Source: Patulibacter americanus DSM 16676
Lineage (GTDB): Bacteria; Actinomycetota; Thermoleophilia; Solirubrobacterales; Solirubrobacteraceae
DNA length: 64,000 nucleotides
NCBI RefSeq assembly: GCF_000420025.1
Contig: NZ_ATUD01000011.1
Coordinates: 82,138-146,137, forward strand
Direction: 5' to 3'
Shown one piece after another: positions 23,838 through 34,861 of this stretch. Each line of letters opens with the position of its first letter. Position 1 is the stretch's first letter. The notes under the pieces are model-generated. The model made no database searches, was not told the origin of the DNA, and worked only from the letters and a program-made list of their open reading frames with translations. The translations under genes and the position numbers were made by a program.

Positions 23838-24914
23838 CTACGCGGCCGGCCCCGACACGCTCGGCGTCTCGCTCGCCTCGCGCTCGTCCCAGTCCTCCCG
23901 GGGGTCCGGGATGGGCTGGAGGCTGGCCTCGATCGCCGCGCGGTGCTCCTCGAGCCACGGGGGAAGGATCGTCTTGACGCCCCAGTCCTCGCGCGGATTC
24001 CGTGCCTCGAAGCCCGGCAGGTCGGTCGCCAGCTCGTAGAGCACGCCGCCCGGCTCGCGGAAGTAGATCGAGCGGAAGTAGAAGCGGTCGACGAGACCCG
24101 AGGTGCGTAGGCCCTTGCCCTCGACCTGCGGCAGCCACGCCTCGTAGTCGTCGTTCCGGATGCCGAAGGCCACGTGGTGGACCGTGCCGGCGCCCTGCAG
24201 CGGCCGGACGTCGGGCGCGCGGTCGATCGTCACGAGCCCGCCCCGGCGATCCGAGCGCAGCTCGTACCGGGCGAGGACCTCGTCCGTCGCCGCGCCGTTC
24301 CCGATCGCGGGTCCGTCCGCACCGGACCCGCCGACGCCGCCGCCCGTGTCCGCGGCATCGGTCGCCCCGTCCAGCGGCGTCGGGCCCGCGACCTCGGTCG
24401 CGCCCAGCACGCTCGCGAGCGCCCCGGCGGAGAGCTCGGGGTGGCGCGAGTGCATGCGCACGCCGTCGAAGCCGCGGAACGCGACCTCCTCCGGAATCTG
24501 CGGGTGACGGGCGCGCAGGGGCGGGTCGCCCGAGTCGTCGACGACGAGCTCGAACGTCAGGCCCTCCGGGTCCGCGAAGACGAGCGTGCCCGCCTGGCGG
24601 CGGTGCGCGACGCCGTAGCGGGCGAAGCGCTCCTCCCAGAAGTCCAGCGCCGCGGGGCTGGCGACGCGCATGCCGATGCGGTGGACCTGGCCGGCGCCCG
24701 CGCGGCCCTGCGGCAGGCCGCGGGACTCGAACATCGTCAGGTCGGACCCGGAGCTCGCGTCCTCGTCCGTGAAGAACAGGTGGTACATGTCCGGCGAGTC
24801 CTGGTTGACCGTCTTCGCGGCCAGGCGCAGGCCGAGGACGCCCGTGACGAACTCCGTCGCCTGGCGACCGTCGCCGGTCATGGTGGAGATGTGGTGGATG
24901 CCGTCGATCTGCAT
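23838..24914 (-). CDS. Ring-cleaving dioxygenase, glyoxalase-type (MhqO-like)
   Basis: The 358-residue protein has two vicinal-oxygen-chelate domains. It starts 'MQIDGIHHISTMTGDGRQATEFVTGVLGLRLAAKTVNQD', which carries the first metal His, and later has 'GTVHHVAFGIRNDDYEAWLPQV' and 'GVLYELATDLPGFE' with the other metal ligands His and Glu. This is the MhqO/MhqA type that cleaves hydroquinones or catechols. An Ala/Gly-rich insert of about 40 residues follows the middle of the chain. The gene has a strong promoter and an operator nearly identical to that of the doxX gene at 14862, suggesting one quinone-stress regulon. Confidence 0.85.
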   Translation of the reverse strand: MQIDGIHHISTMTGDGRQATEFVTGVLGLRLAAKTVNQDSPDMYHLFFTDEDASSGSDLTMFESRGLPQGRAGAGQVHRIGMRVASPAALDFWEERFARYGVAHRRQAGTLVFADPEGLTFELVVDDSGDPPLRARHPQIPEEVAFRGFDGVRMHSRHPELSAGALASVLGATEVAGPTPLDGATDAADTGGGVGGSGADGPAIGNGAATDEVLARYELRSDRRGGLVTIDRAPDVRPLQGAGTVHHVAFGIRNDDYEAWLPQVEGKGLRTSGLVDRFYFRSIYFREPGGVLYELATDLPGFEARNPREDWGVKTILPPWLEEHRAAIEASLQPIPDPREDWDEREASETPSVSGPAA

Positions 24915-24957
24915 GGTGTCCCGTCCTTCCGGACGTGCTCGGGGTGAGATGCCGGCC

Positions 24958-25018
24958 AACCGGACCCTGGTCCGTTTGGTTGCACTGACAACCATACGCC
25001 GATCGGCGCCGAGGTCAA
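24958..25018 (-). promoter_or_regulatory. Dioxygenase promoter and double operator
   Basis: On the minus strand TTGACC (25013-25018) and TATGGT (24991-24996) are separated by 16 nt. The palindrome CGGACC-CT-GGTCCG (24961-24974) lies just after the expected start of transcription. A second dyad TGGTTG-6 nt-CAACCA (24977-24994) overlaps the -10 box. The stretch AACCGGACC-3 nt-GTCCG (24958-24974) is shared with the doxX promoter. Both dyads are placed for repression. Confidence 0.65.
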
Positions 25019-25083
25019 GGGGGCCTCGGCGCCGGGCCGGGACACGCTCCCCGGGCGTAGGCCGGGCCCACCGCGCGATGCGC

Positions 25084-25132
25084 CGGGCCGCGCCGCGCCG
25101 GGCCGCGCCGCGCCGCGCCGCGCCGCTCAGCC
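25084..25132. repeat. Simple CCGCG/CGCCG-type low-complexity run
   Basis: A run of repeated 'gccgcgccg' units lies at the 3' end of the response regulator gene. It is a simple-sequence tract, with no spacers or flanking genes suggestive of a CRISPR array. Confidence 0.7.
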
Positions 25133-25786
25133 CGCCAGCGCGTACCCCATGCCGCGGACCGTCGAGATGCGCTCCTTGCCGAGCTTGCGCCGCAGGTAGC
25201 CGACGTAGACGTCGACGACGTTCGAGCCCGGGTCGTGCTGGTAGCCCCAGACCCGGGAGAGCAGCTGCTCCCGGCTCAGCACCTGCCCGGGGTGGCGTAG
25301 GAAGACCTCCAGCATCACGAACTCGCGGGCGCTGAGCTCGACGCTGCGGCCGCCGACCTCGGCCCGGCGCGAGCGCAGGTCGAGGACGAGGTCGCCCGCC
25401 CGCAGCACCGTCGCCTCCGGCGTCCCCCCGGAGCGCATCCGCACGCGGATCCGGGCCAGGAGCTCCTCGAACCGGAACGGCTTCGTCACGTAGTCGTCCG
25501 CGCCGAGCTCGAGGCCCGCGACCTTCACGTCGGTGTCGTCCCGGGCGCTGAGCACGAGGATGGGCAGGCGTCGCCCCTGCGCGCGGAGCGTGCGCAGCAC
25601 CTCGAGGCCGTCGAGCCGGGGCAGCCCCAGGTCGAGGACGAGCAGGTCGAAGTCCTCGTCCCGCGCGAGCGCCACGGCGGAGGGGCCGTCCGCCACGACG
25701 GTCGTCGCGAAGCCGGCCGCCCGCAGGCCCTTCTCGAGGAACGCGCTCAGGCGCTCCTCGTCCTCGGCGATCAGGATGCGGCTCAC
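25127..25786 (-). CDS. OmpR/PhoB-family response regulator
   Basis: The 219-residue regulator has a receiver domain with acidic pocket 'IAEDE', phospho-acceptor Asp52 in 'LLVLDLGLP', and the conserved Lys in 'DDYVTKPFRFEELLARIR'. A winged-helix output domain ('ELSAREFVMLEVFLRHPGQVLSREQLLSRVWGYQHDPGSNVVDVYVGYLRRKLG') follows. It starts at a GTG that overlaps the kinase stop (GTGA). Its probable binding sites are the 11-bp-phased TGAGA/TCTCA half-sites at 27855-27921 upstream of its own operon and of the divergent peptide-exporter operon. Confidence 0.95.
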   Translation of the reverse strand: MSRILIAEDEERLSAFLEKGLRAAGFATTVVADGPSAVALARDEDFDLLVLDLGLPRLDGLEVLRTLRAQGRRLPILVLSARDDTDVKVAGLELGADDYVTKPFRFEELLARIRVRMRSGGTPEATVLRAGDLVLDLRSRRAEVGGRSVELSAREFVMLEVFLRHPGQVLSREQLLSRVWGYQHDPGSNVVDVYVGYLRRKLGKERISTVRGMGYALAG

Positions 25787-27202
25787 GCGGCGGGCTCCTC
25801 GGGGGTCTGGGGGTTCGGGAGGACGATGGTGAAGGTCGAGCCGCGGCCGGGCGCCGAGTTGAGCTCGACGCGGCCCCCGTGGGCGTCGACGATGGCGGAG
25901 ACGATCGCCAGGCCCAGGCCGGAGCCCTCGGTGCGCCGGCGGCCGCCGGCACGGGCGAAGCGCTCGAACACGCGGGCGTGGTCGCGGGGGTGGATCCCGA
26001 CGCCCTCGTCGCGCACCCACAGGCGCGCCTCGTCGCCCGTCAGCGCGCTGCCGATGCCGATCGTCGCCCCGGGGTCGGTGTGGGCGACGGCGTTCTGGGC
26101 GAGGTTGACCATCGCCTGCGTCAGGCGCTGGCGGTCGGCCCGCACGGTGCCCGTCGCCATCCCGTCGACCCGCCAGTCGCGGTCGCCGAGGGCGGAGGCC
26201 TTCGTGACGAGCTCCTCGGTCAGGAGGTCCAGGTCGACGGGCTCGGGACGCAGGAAGTCGCTCCGCTCGGCCTTCGCGAGCAGCAGGAGGTCCTCGACCA
26301 GGCGGCTCATCCGGTCGAGCTCGTCGTCGACGAGCTCCATCGTCTCGGCCCGCTCGCGGGGGTCGTCGCCGAGCAGGTCGAGGTGGCCGCGGACGATGGT
26401 GATCGGCGTGCGCAGCTCGTGGCCGGCGTCCGAGACGAACGCGCGCTGCGACGCGAACGCCGCGTCGAGCCGGTCGAGCATCGCGTTGAACGTCGTGGCC
26501 AGGCGGGCGATCTCGTCGTCGCCCGTCACCTCGATCCGGCGCGTCAGGTCGTCCTCCGTGATGGCGCGGGCCGTCTCCGTCAGCCCCCGCAGCGGCGCCA
26601 GGATCCGGCCGATCACGAGGAACGCGACGGCGGAGGCGAGGGCCAGGACGAGCAGCGAGACCCCGGCGGCGACCTGGACGGCCTGATCGACCTCGTCCCG
26701 CTCCGCCCCCAGGTCGGACACCGCGACGAACACCCCGCGGGTGCGGCCGTCGACCCGAATCGGGACGGCGAGGTAGACCGTCTCGGAGTCCCGCAGGGCG
26801 ATCCGCCCGCGTCGGGTCGTGGCGGTGCGGCCGAGTCGGCCGACCTCGCGCGCCAGCGCCGCGTCGCGGGCGGACGGCGCGGTCGCCCGGTAGGGCCGCC
26901 CGTCGACGAAGGTGAACCACGCCTCCTGCCGGTCGGGCACGTTGCGGGCGAGGTAGACGTCGAACGTCGTGCGGACGTCCTGCCCGAGCGGGCGCCCGGA
27001 GCGCGGGTCGACGCCGAGCCGCGCAAGGGTGCGGAACTCGTCGACCTCCTGCACCAGCGAGGCGTCCACGCGGTCCTCGACCCGGGCGGTGAGGATCTCG
27101 CGCAACAGCAGGGTCGACACCAGGGTCGAGGCGGCGAGCAGGCCCACCACGGCGACGAGGATCCGGGCGCGGGCCCCGCGCAGCGGGCGCCAGCGGCGAC
27201 GC

Positions 27203-27210
<8 letters not shown>
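25783..27210 (-). CDS. Sensor histidine kinase
   Basis: The 475-residue kinase has a first membrane span (about 17-37), an extracytoplasmic sensor of about 140 residues, a second span (about 180-200) and a HAMP linker. The phosphorylated His264 lies in 'FVSDAGHELRTPITIVRGHLDLL'. A HATPase domain follows, with N-box 'QAMVNLAQNAVAHT', 'WVRDEGVGI' and 'RTEGSGLGLAIVSAIVDAHGGRV'. It should phosphorylate the response regulator encoded immediately downstream. It starts inside the 3' end of the acidic-tailed protein gene, so the three are one operon. The sensed signal is unknown; cationic peptide is a possibility given its neighbours. Confidence 0.95.
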
Positions 27211-27820
<610 letters not shown>

Positions 27821-27854
27821 CCCACCACCCTCTCGCGCGCCCGTGGAACCGACA

Positions 27855-27921
27855 TGAGAGGGGGATGAGAGCACGCTCATGCGCATGAGGACGCTCTCAC
27901 CGCCGGCTCACCGCGGTCTCA
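27855..27921. promoter_or_regulatory. Phased half-site array and large palindrome between divergent operons
   Basis: TGAGA occurs at 27855 and 27866 (11 bp apart), facing the two-component operon. On the other side TCTCA, GCTCA and TCTCA occur at 27895, 27906 and 27917, again exactly 11 bp apart, facing the peptide operon. In the middle lies a 34-bp near-perfect palindrome (27866-27899; TGAGAGC...GCTCTCA outside and CTCATGC|GCATGAG inside). OmpR/PhoP-type regulators bind direct repeats with 11-bp spacing, so divergent control by the adjacent response regulator is likely. Confidence 0.7.
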
Positions 27922-27975
27922 GACGGCGGCGGGAGGCTGCTTCTCGTACCGCATCCCCCCACCGAAGGAGCAGTC

Positions 27976-28113
27976 ATGCGACTCAGCACGATCACCCCCG
28001 CCGTCCGCGTCCGCGGCGCCGGCACGAACTCGAACACCGACACGGACAAGCCGCGGCGCCGCCGCAAGAAGCGCCGCACGCGCCGCCGCTCGCGCCGCTC
28101 CTCCAACACCTGA
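27976..28113 (+). CDS. 45-residue Arg/Lys-rich peptide
   Basis: This short gene has one of the best ribosome binding sites in the window (GAAGGAG, 5-6 nt before the ATG), while many neighbours are leaderless. The product has a neutral first half ('MRLSTITPAVRVRGAGTNSN') and a second half in which about 15 of 19 residues are Arg or Lys. It could be a nucleic-acid-binding peptide, or a secreted cationic peptide with a leader ending near Gly-Ala-Gly. A 13-bp hairpin follows the stop, and the next genes encode an ABC exporter and a kinase. No homologue is recalled, and function is inferred only from context. Confidence 0.65.
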   Translation: MRLSTITPAVRVRGAGTNSNTDTDKPRRRRKKRRTRRRSRRSSNT

Positions 28114-28120
28114 GCCCCAC

Positions 28121-28150
28121 GGACGGCCGCGACCCCCGTCGCGGCCGTCC
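28121..28150 (+). terminator. Strong hairpin between the peptide gene and the exporter gene
   Basis: Arms GGACGGCCGCGAC (28121-28133) and GTCGCGGCCGTCC (28138-28150) pair over 13 bp with loop CCCC. It could terminate most transcripts, so that the small peptide is made in excess over the exporter downstream, as in many peptide/exporter operons. Confidence 0.75.
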
Positions 28151-28191
28151 GGCGCTCCGGCCCCGGCCACCCCCTTCCCCCTCCCGCTCCC

Positions 28192-30051
28192 GTGCGCCTC
28201 TCCCGCCTCCTCCGCCCCGCCGACCACGACACCCCCCTCGTCGAGCAGGCGCCGCCCGTCGCGGCCCGGGCGATCGTCCGGCGGTTCTGGCCCTTCGCGC
28301 GCCCCTACCGGCCCGCGATCGCGCTCGGGCTCCTGCTGCTGATCCTCGTCCCGCTCGTCGAGGCCGTCGGCATCGCACTCTTCGGCCGGGTCGTCGACGA
28401 CGTGCTCGTGCCGCAGGACCTCGGCGCGCTGGTGCCGATCGCCCTGGCGTACCTCGGCCTCGTCCTGCTGGGCGCGGCCCTCTCCTTCGGCGACGACTAC
28501 GTCGCCACGTGGGTGGGCGAGCGGTTCCTCATCGACCTGCGGGCCCACCTGCACCGGCATCTGCTCGCGCTCTCCCCGGGACAGGTCGCGCGGCGGCCCG
28601 TCGGCGACCTGCTCTCGCGCGTGACCTCGGACGTCGCCGCGATCGAGCGGTTCCTGCTCTCCGCGCTCGGCGAGGCGATCTCCGCGCTCGCCCGGCTCGT
28701 GTTCTTCACGGGCGCGATGCTCCTCATCTCGTGGCGGCTCGCGCTCGTCGCCTTCGTCGTGGGGCCGATCTTCTACCTCGCGTCCCGCCGCTTCGCGTCC
28801 CTCGCCCGGCACGCGGCGCGCGAGAAGCGGCGCCGCAGCGGCTCGCTGGCGGCCGTCGCGGAGGAGTCGCTCTCCACCGTCGCCGTCGTCCAGTCGCTCG
28901 GGCGCGAGGACGACGAGGCCCGGCGCTTCGCCGACGGCGGCCGCGGGATCATGGACGCCGAGCTCGCGGCCGTGCGGATCGCGGGCGCCTACGGCCCCGT
29001 GGTCGGCCTGCTCGAGATGACGGGCGCGCTGCTCGTCCTCGCCGCCGGCGTGTGGGCGCTGGGCAGCGGCGGCCTGACCCTGGGGGCTCTCCTCGTCTTC
29101 ATCACGTACCTCGCCCAGGCGTACCGGCCGATCCGCTCCCTGGGCCAGCTCACGAGCGACGTCCTGGCGGCGGCCGCCGGCGCCGAGCGCGTGATCGAGC
29201 TGCTCGACGAGCGGCCGACGGTGACGGACGCTCCCGACGCACGCCCCCTGCCCCGGCCCGTGCGTGGGCACGTCGAGCTGCGCGGGGTGCGCGTCCGCCA
29301 CCCCGGCGCGGACCGCGACGCGCTGCACGGCGTGTCCCTCGTCGTCCGCCCGGGCGAGACCGTCGCCCTGACCGGACGCAGCGGCGCGGGCAAGTCGACG
29401 CTGACGTCGCTGCTCCTGCGGTTCGTCGACCCCGACGAGGGCGCGGTGCTCCTCGACGGCCACGACGTGCGCGAGGTCCCGCTGACCGACCTGCGCGCCC
29501 ACGTGGGGCTGCTGCTGCAGGACACGGTGCTCCCCGACGTGACCGCGCGCGAGGCGATCGCCCACGGCCGGCCGGGCGCGACGGAGCAGCAGATCGAGGC
29601 CGCCGCCCGGGCCGCCGGGATCCACGAGGTCCTGACCGCGCTGCCGGACGGGTACGACGAGCGGATCGGCCGCGGCGGCGGCCGGCTCTCCGGCGGCCAG
29701 CGCCGCCGCGTGGCGATCGCCCGCACGCTCCTGCGCGACGCCCCCGTCCTCGTCCTCGACGAGCCGACGACGGGCCTCGACGCCGCCACCCGCGACGGCC
29801 TGCTCGACCCGCTGCGGACCCTGACGTCCCGGGCGACGACGCTGGTCGTCACGCACGACCCCGCCGTTCTCGCCTGGGCGGACCGCGTGGTCGTGCTGGC
29901 GGACGGACGGGTCGTCGACGACGCGGGAGCGCCGGCAGCGCCCGCGTCCCCACGACCCACTCCCCCGCGTCGCGCGGGCGACGGTCGTCCGTCGGCCGTC
30001 GACGACGGCGCCCCCGCGACCACGACGGCGTCGCCCGCGGTGGTCCGGTGA
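28192..30051 (+). CDS. ABC exporter, fused membrane and ATPase domains
   Basis: The 619-residue half-transporter has an exporter-type membrane domain of about six spans (roughly residues 30-310) and a nucleotide-binding domain. Walker A is 'TGRSGAGKST' near 395, the Q-loop is 'HVGLLLQDTVLPDVTAREAI', the signature is 'LSGGQRRRVAIA' near 500, Walker B is 'VLVLDEPTTGLD' and the H-loop is 'VVTHD'. No N-terminal C39 peptidase is present. Substrates of this family include peptides, lipids and drugs; the preceding Arg-rich peptide is a candidate. The GTG start has no clear ribosome site. Its stop overlaps the kinase start (GTGA). Confidence 0.92.
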   Translation: MRLSRLLRPADHDTPLVEQAPPVAARAIVRRFWPFARPYRPAIALGLLLLILVPLVEAVGIALFGRVVDDVLVPQDLGALVPIALAYLGLVLLGAALSFGDDYVATWVGERFLIDLRAHLHRHLLALSPGQVARRPVGDLLSRVTSDVAAIERFLLSALGEAISALARLVFFTGAMLLISWRLALVAFVVGPIFYLASRRFASLARHAAREKRRRSGSLAAVAEESLSTVAVVQSLGREDDEARRFADGGRGIMDAELAAVRIAGAYGPVVGLLEMTGALLVLAAGVWALGSGGLTLGALLVFITYLAQAYRPIRSLGQLTSDVLAAAAGAERVIELLDERPTVTDAPDARPLPRPVRGHVELRGVRVRHPGADRDALHGVSLVVRPGETVALTGRSGAGKSTLTSLLLRFVDPDEGAVLLDGHDVREVPLTDLRAHVGLLLQDTVLPDVTAREAIAHGRPGATEQQIEAAARAAGIHEVLTALPDGYDERIGRGGGRLSGGQRRRVAIARTLLRDAPVLVLDEPTTGLDAATRDGLLDPLRTLTSRATTLVVTHDPAVLAWADRVVVLADGRVVDDAGAPAAPASPRPTPPRRAGDGRPSAVDDGAPATTTASPAVVR

Positions 30052-30881
30052 GGCCGTTCGCCGCCGGGCGCGAGCTGCTGCCGGGGATCGTCGTGCTCGA
30101 GCACCTCGCCCGTTCCCGGCGCCTCGACGTCTACGACGCCTGGAGCACGGAGCGCGGGTGCCGCGTGGCCGTGAAGGTCCTGCGTCCGGACCATCGCGAC
30201 AACCGCCGCCACGTTGCGGCGCTGGTCCGCGAGGGGCGCACGCTGCGACGCCTCACGCACCCGCACGTCGTTCGTGCGTTCGAGGTGCACGCCGCGCCGT
30301 TGGCGGCTGTCGTCCTCGAGACCCTGCCGGGGGCCACGCTCGAGCACCTCGCGGCGGACGAGCCGCTGGCCGACGCGGAGCTGCGGGTGCTGGGCGCGCA
30401 GCTGGCGTCGGGCCTGCACGCGATTCACGCCGCCGGGCTGCTGCACCTCGACCTCAAGCCGGCGAACGTCATCGTCGGCGCGGGCCGCGCCACCCTCATC
30501 GACCTCTCCCACGCCCGCGCCCCCGGGAGGGTCCCCCAGGGCCACGGCACCTGGTGCTTCGCGGCTCCGGAGCAGGTGGCCGGCGGCGGCGTCGGCCCGG
30601 CCACCGACGCCTGGGGGCTGGGCGTCACGCTGCACGCCGCGGCCACGGGGCGGTCCGTCCTGGCCGACCGCGCAGACGACCTCGACGTGGACGACCCCCA
30701 GCTGCACGGCCCCCTCCCGTCCCTGGCGGGCGACCGTCCCGACCTGTCGCCCGAGCTCGTCGCCACGATCGACGGCTGGCTGGGCACGGACCCCGCGGCG
30801 CGCCCCCCGGCCGACGCGCTGCTCGCGACCCCCGGCGTCGTCCGGGCCCGGCCGGCCCGCCGCGCTCGGGCCGCGGCGTAG
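30048..30881 (+). CDS. Serine/threonine protein kinase, cytosolic
   Basis: The 277-residue protein is a compact kinase domain with no membrane anchor. It has Lys43 in 'VAVKVL', the catalytic loop 'HLDLKPANVIV' (Asp135, Lys137, Asn140), Asp152 in 'LIDLSHAR' (the DFG motif reads D-L-S), and 'CFAAPEQVAGG' as the APE region. The key residues needed for activity are present. Translation is coupled to the ABC exporter (4-nt overlap), so it may phosphorylate the exporter or a peptide in this module. No sensor or PASTA domain is attached, unlike PknB-type kinases. Confidence 0.88.
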   Translation: MRPFAAGRELLPGIVVLEHLARSRRLDVYDAWSTERGCRVAVKVLRPDHRDNRRHVAALVREGRTLRRLTHPHVVRAFEVHAAPLAAVVLETLPGATLEHLAADEPLADAELRVLGAQLASGLHAIHAAGLLHLDLKPANVIVGAGRATLIDLSHARAPGRVPQGHGTWCFAAPEQVAGGGVGPATDAWGLGVTLHAAATGRSVLADRADDLDVDDPQLHGPLPSLAGDRPDLSPELVATIDGWLGTDPAARPPADALLATPGVVRARPARRARAAA

Positions 30882-30964
30882 GGCGGTGCCGGACCCCCGG
30901 AAGGTGGCGGACCCCCCGGAAGCCGGTTCTGCAACTTTTCGCCCAGCCCGGGTAGGAGGAGACG

Positions 30965-32068
30965 ATGCCCGCTTCCGCCGGACCCTCGGGCACGCCCCCG
31001 CCCGGCCGCGTGCCCCGCACCCCCGACGCCCAGCGGACCACGCGTCGCGATGCCGGGAACGGCGGCGGCCGCACGGGCCCCCGCTCCCCGCGCCGGCGAC
31101 CAGCGCCGGTGCTCAAGCCCTGGGTGCTGCCCGCGGCCATCGGAGCCCTCAGCGTGCTCCTGGCCATCATCGTCTTCGGGTTCGTCCTGGGCGGGTCCGA
31201 CGGCGACGACGCGGCCAACGCCGAGACCGCGGCGGCGACCGTCGCGGAGCGCAAGCCCCCGCCGCCGCCCGAGCTGCCCCGCGGCGGCCGCGAGCTGCTC
31301 CCCGACTTCCGCGTCGTGTCGTTCGCCGGGGCCCCGCAGGACCCGGAGCTCGGCGAGCTCGGGGTCGGCGGGTCGCTGCGCAAGGCCGTCGGGCGCCTCG
31401 AGCAGCAGGGGAAGGCCTACGCGCGCAAGACCCGGCCGACGCTGCCCGCCCTGCAGCTCATCTCGACCGTCGTGCACGCCGCGCCGGGCGCCGACGGCAA
31501 GTACGCCATGCACCAGCCGCGCAGCGTCATCGCTCGCCATCTCCGCGAGGCGCGCCGCGCGAAGGCGCTGCTGATCCTCGACGTCCAGCCCGGGCGCCAC
31601 CCGTTCACGACGGAGACGAAGCGCCTGCGTCGGTGGCTGCGCGAGCCCGACGTCGCCCTCGCGCTCGACCCCGAGTGGCGGATGGCGGAGGGTCAGGTGC
31701 CCGGCCAGGTCATCGGCTCCGTCGGCGCGGCCGAGCTGCAGGCGTCGCTGAACGAGGTCGCGCGGACCGTCCGCAAGTACGACCTGCCGCCGAAGCTCGT
31801 CCTGGTCCACCGGTTCACGGAGAACATGGTCCGCGGGCTCTCGAGCGTCCGCGTCCCGCGCGAGGTCCGCGCCGTCATGAGCATCGACGGCGTCGGCGAC
31901 CGCGCCAACAAGGAGGCGAAGTACCGCCAGCTTTCGCGCGACCTGCCGAAGGACTGGCGCGTCGGCTTCAAGCTCTTCTACCGCGAGGACCGCGAGGCCG
32001 GCGGCCTCATGACCCCCCGTCAGGTCATGGCGCTGCGCCCGCGGCCCGACGTGGTCATGTACGAGTAG
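30965..32068 (+). CDS. Membrane-anchored protein of unknown function
   Basis: The 367-residue protein has a Pro/Arg-rich cytosolic tail (residues 1-50), one span ('LPAAIGALSVLLAIIVFGFVLGG'), a Pro-rich linker, then an extracytoplasmic domain of about 260 residues. That domain has alternating strands and helices ('FRVVSFAGAPQDPELGELGVGG', 'ALLILDVQPGRHPF', 'DVALALDPEWRM', 'LVLVHRFTENM'), suggesting a TIM-barrel-like enzyme, although I cannot name it. The ATG has an excellent AGGAGG ribosome site 5 nt upstream. It follows the kinase gene after an 83-bp gap containing two direct copies of a GGACCCCCGGAAG-like sequence. Confidence 0.75.
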   Translation: MPASAGPSGTPPPGRVPRTPDAQRTTRRDAGNGGGRTGPRSPRRRPAPVLKPWVLPAAIGALSVLLAIIVFGFVLGGSDGDDAANAETAAATVAERKPPPPPELPRGGRELLPDFRVVSFAGAPQDPELGELGVGGSLRKAVGRLEQQGKAYARKTRPTLPALQLISTVVHAAPGADGKYAMHQPRSVIARHLREARRAKALLILDVQPGRHPFTTETKRLRRWLREPDVALALDPEWRMAEGQVPGQVIGSVGAAELQASLNEVARTVRKYDLPPKLVLVHRFTENMVRGLSSVRVPREVRAVMSIDGVGDRANKEAKYRQLSRDLPKDWRVGFKLFYREDREAGGLMTPRQVMALRPRPDVVMYE

Positions 32069-32071
32069 ACC

Positions 32072-32869
32072 ATGCCCTCCGCGCCGCCCGTCGCCCCCGG
32101 TCGCCTCGACGGGCGGGTGGCGCTCGTGACGGGCGCCGGCAGCGCGGACGGGATCGGGTTCGCCTGCGCCCGCCACCTGGGGGCGCTCGGGGCGAGCGTC
32201 GCGGTGGCCGCCACCAGCCGGCGCGTGCACGAGCGGGCGGGCGAGCTGCGCGACGACGGCATCGACGCGACGGGCCACATCGCCGATCTGACGGACTCCG
32301 CGGCGGCCGCGGAGCTCGTCGCGGCGGTCCTCGACGGTCACGGTCGACTCGACGTGCTCGTCAACAACGCGGGGATGACGGCGGTGACCGACCCGGCGTC
32401 GGGCGCCCCGGTGGCCGAGCTCACCGACGACGCCTGGCGCGACGCGCTGGACCGCAACCTCTCCACGGCGTTCTTCGTGACCCGGGCGGCGCTGCCGACG
32501 ATGCTCGCGGCCGGGTTCGGCCGGGTGATCAACGTCGCGTCGACGTCCGGGCCGGTGCTCGCCTACCCGGGGGACGCCGGCTACCACGCGGCCAAGGCCG
32601 GGATGATCGGCCTGACGCGCGCGCTGGCCGTCGAGGTCGCCGGCCGCGGCATCACCGCCAACGCCGTCGCCCCGGGCTGGATCGCGACGCCCTCGTCGAC
32701 CACGCGCGAGATCCGGATGGGCGAGGCCACCCCCGTAGGGCGTCCGGGCCGACCCGCGGAGGTCGCGTGGGCCGTCGCGGCGCTCGCCGCGCCCGAGGCC
32801 TCCTACACGACGGGTCAGGTGCTCGTGGTCGACGGCGGCAACGCGATCGTCGAGGAGCGCGGCCGTTGA
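32072..32869 (+). CDS. Short-chain dehydrogenase/reductase
   Basis: The 265-residue classical SDR has the cofactor motif 'VALVTGAGSADGIGFACARHLG', 'VLVNNAGM' after strand 4, catalytic Ser in 'VINVASTSG', and 'YHAAKAGMIGL' as YxxxK. It ends with the 'TTGQVLVVDGG' C-terminus typical of FabG-like reductases. The substrate is likely a 3-keto or alcohol metabolite and cannot be specified. It begins 3 nt after the previous stop, so the two are probably cotranscribed. A perfect 12-bp hairpin follows the stop. Confidence 0.92.
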   Translation: MPSAPPVAPGRLDGRVALVTGAGSADGIGFACARHLGALGASVAVAATSRRVHERAGELRDDGIDATGHIADLTDSAAAAELVAAVLDGHGRLDVLVNNAGMTAVTDPASGAPVAELTDDAWRDALDRNLSTAFFVTRAALPTMLAAGFGRVINVASTSGPVLAYPGDAGYHAAKAGMIGLTRALAVEVAGRGITANAVAPGWIATPSSTTREIRMGEATPVGRPGRPAEVAWAVAALAAPEASYTTGQVLVVDGGNAIVEERGR

Positions 32870-32874
32870 ACGAC

Positions 32875-32901
32875 GAAGGGCCGCGCGTGGCGCGGCCCTT
32901 C
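32875..32901. terminator. Bidirectional hairpin between SDR and acyl-CoA carboxylase alpha
   Basis: Arms GAAGGGCCGCGC (32875-32886) and GCGCGGCCCTTC (32890-32901) are perfectly complementary over 12 bp with loop GTG. It lies between convergent genes and can terminate both. Confidence 0.8.
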
Positions 32902-32940
32902 GGCAGGACGGATCCGGTGCGGCCGGAGCCGCAGCGGCCG

Positions 32941-34752
<1,812 letters not shown>

Positions 34753-34861
34753 GACGGCGGAATCTAGTGGAATCCGACCGCCGGTCGCCGTGCGCGTCGG
34801 GCGTACCCGCCGACCGGCGTACGGCGGTCCGGGGGGCCGGTGCGCACTAGGCTCCCGGGCG

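Noticed and set aside
25084..25132. CRISPR-like repeat
   Set aside because: It is a continuous CCGCG-type low-complexity run with no spacers and no cas genes.
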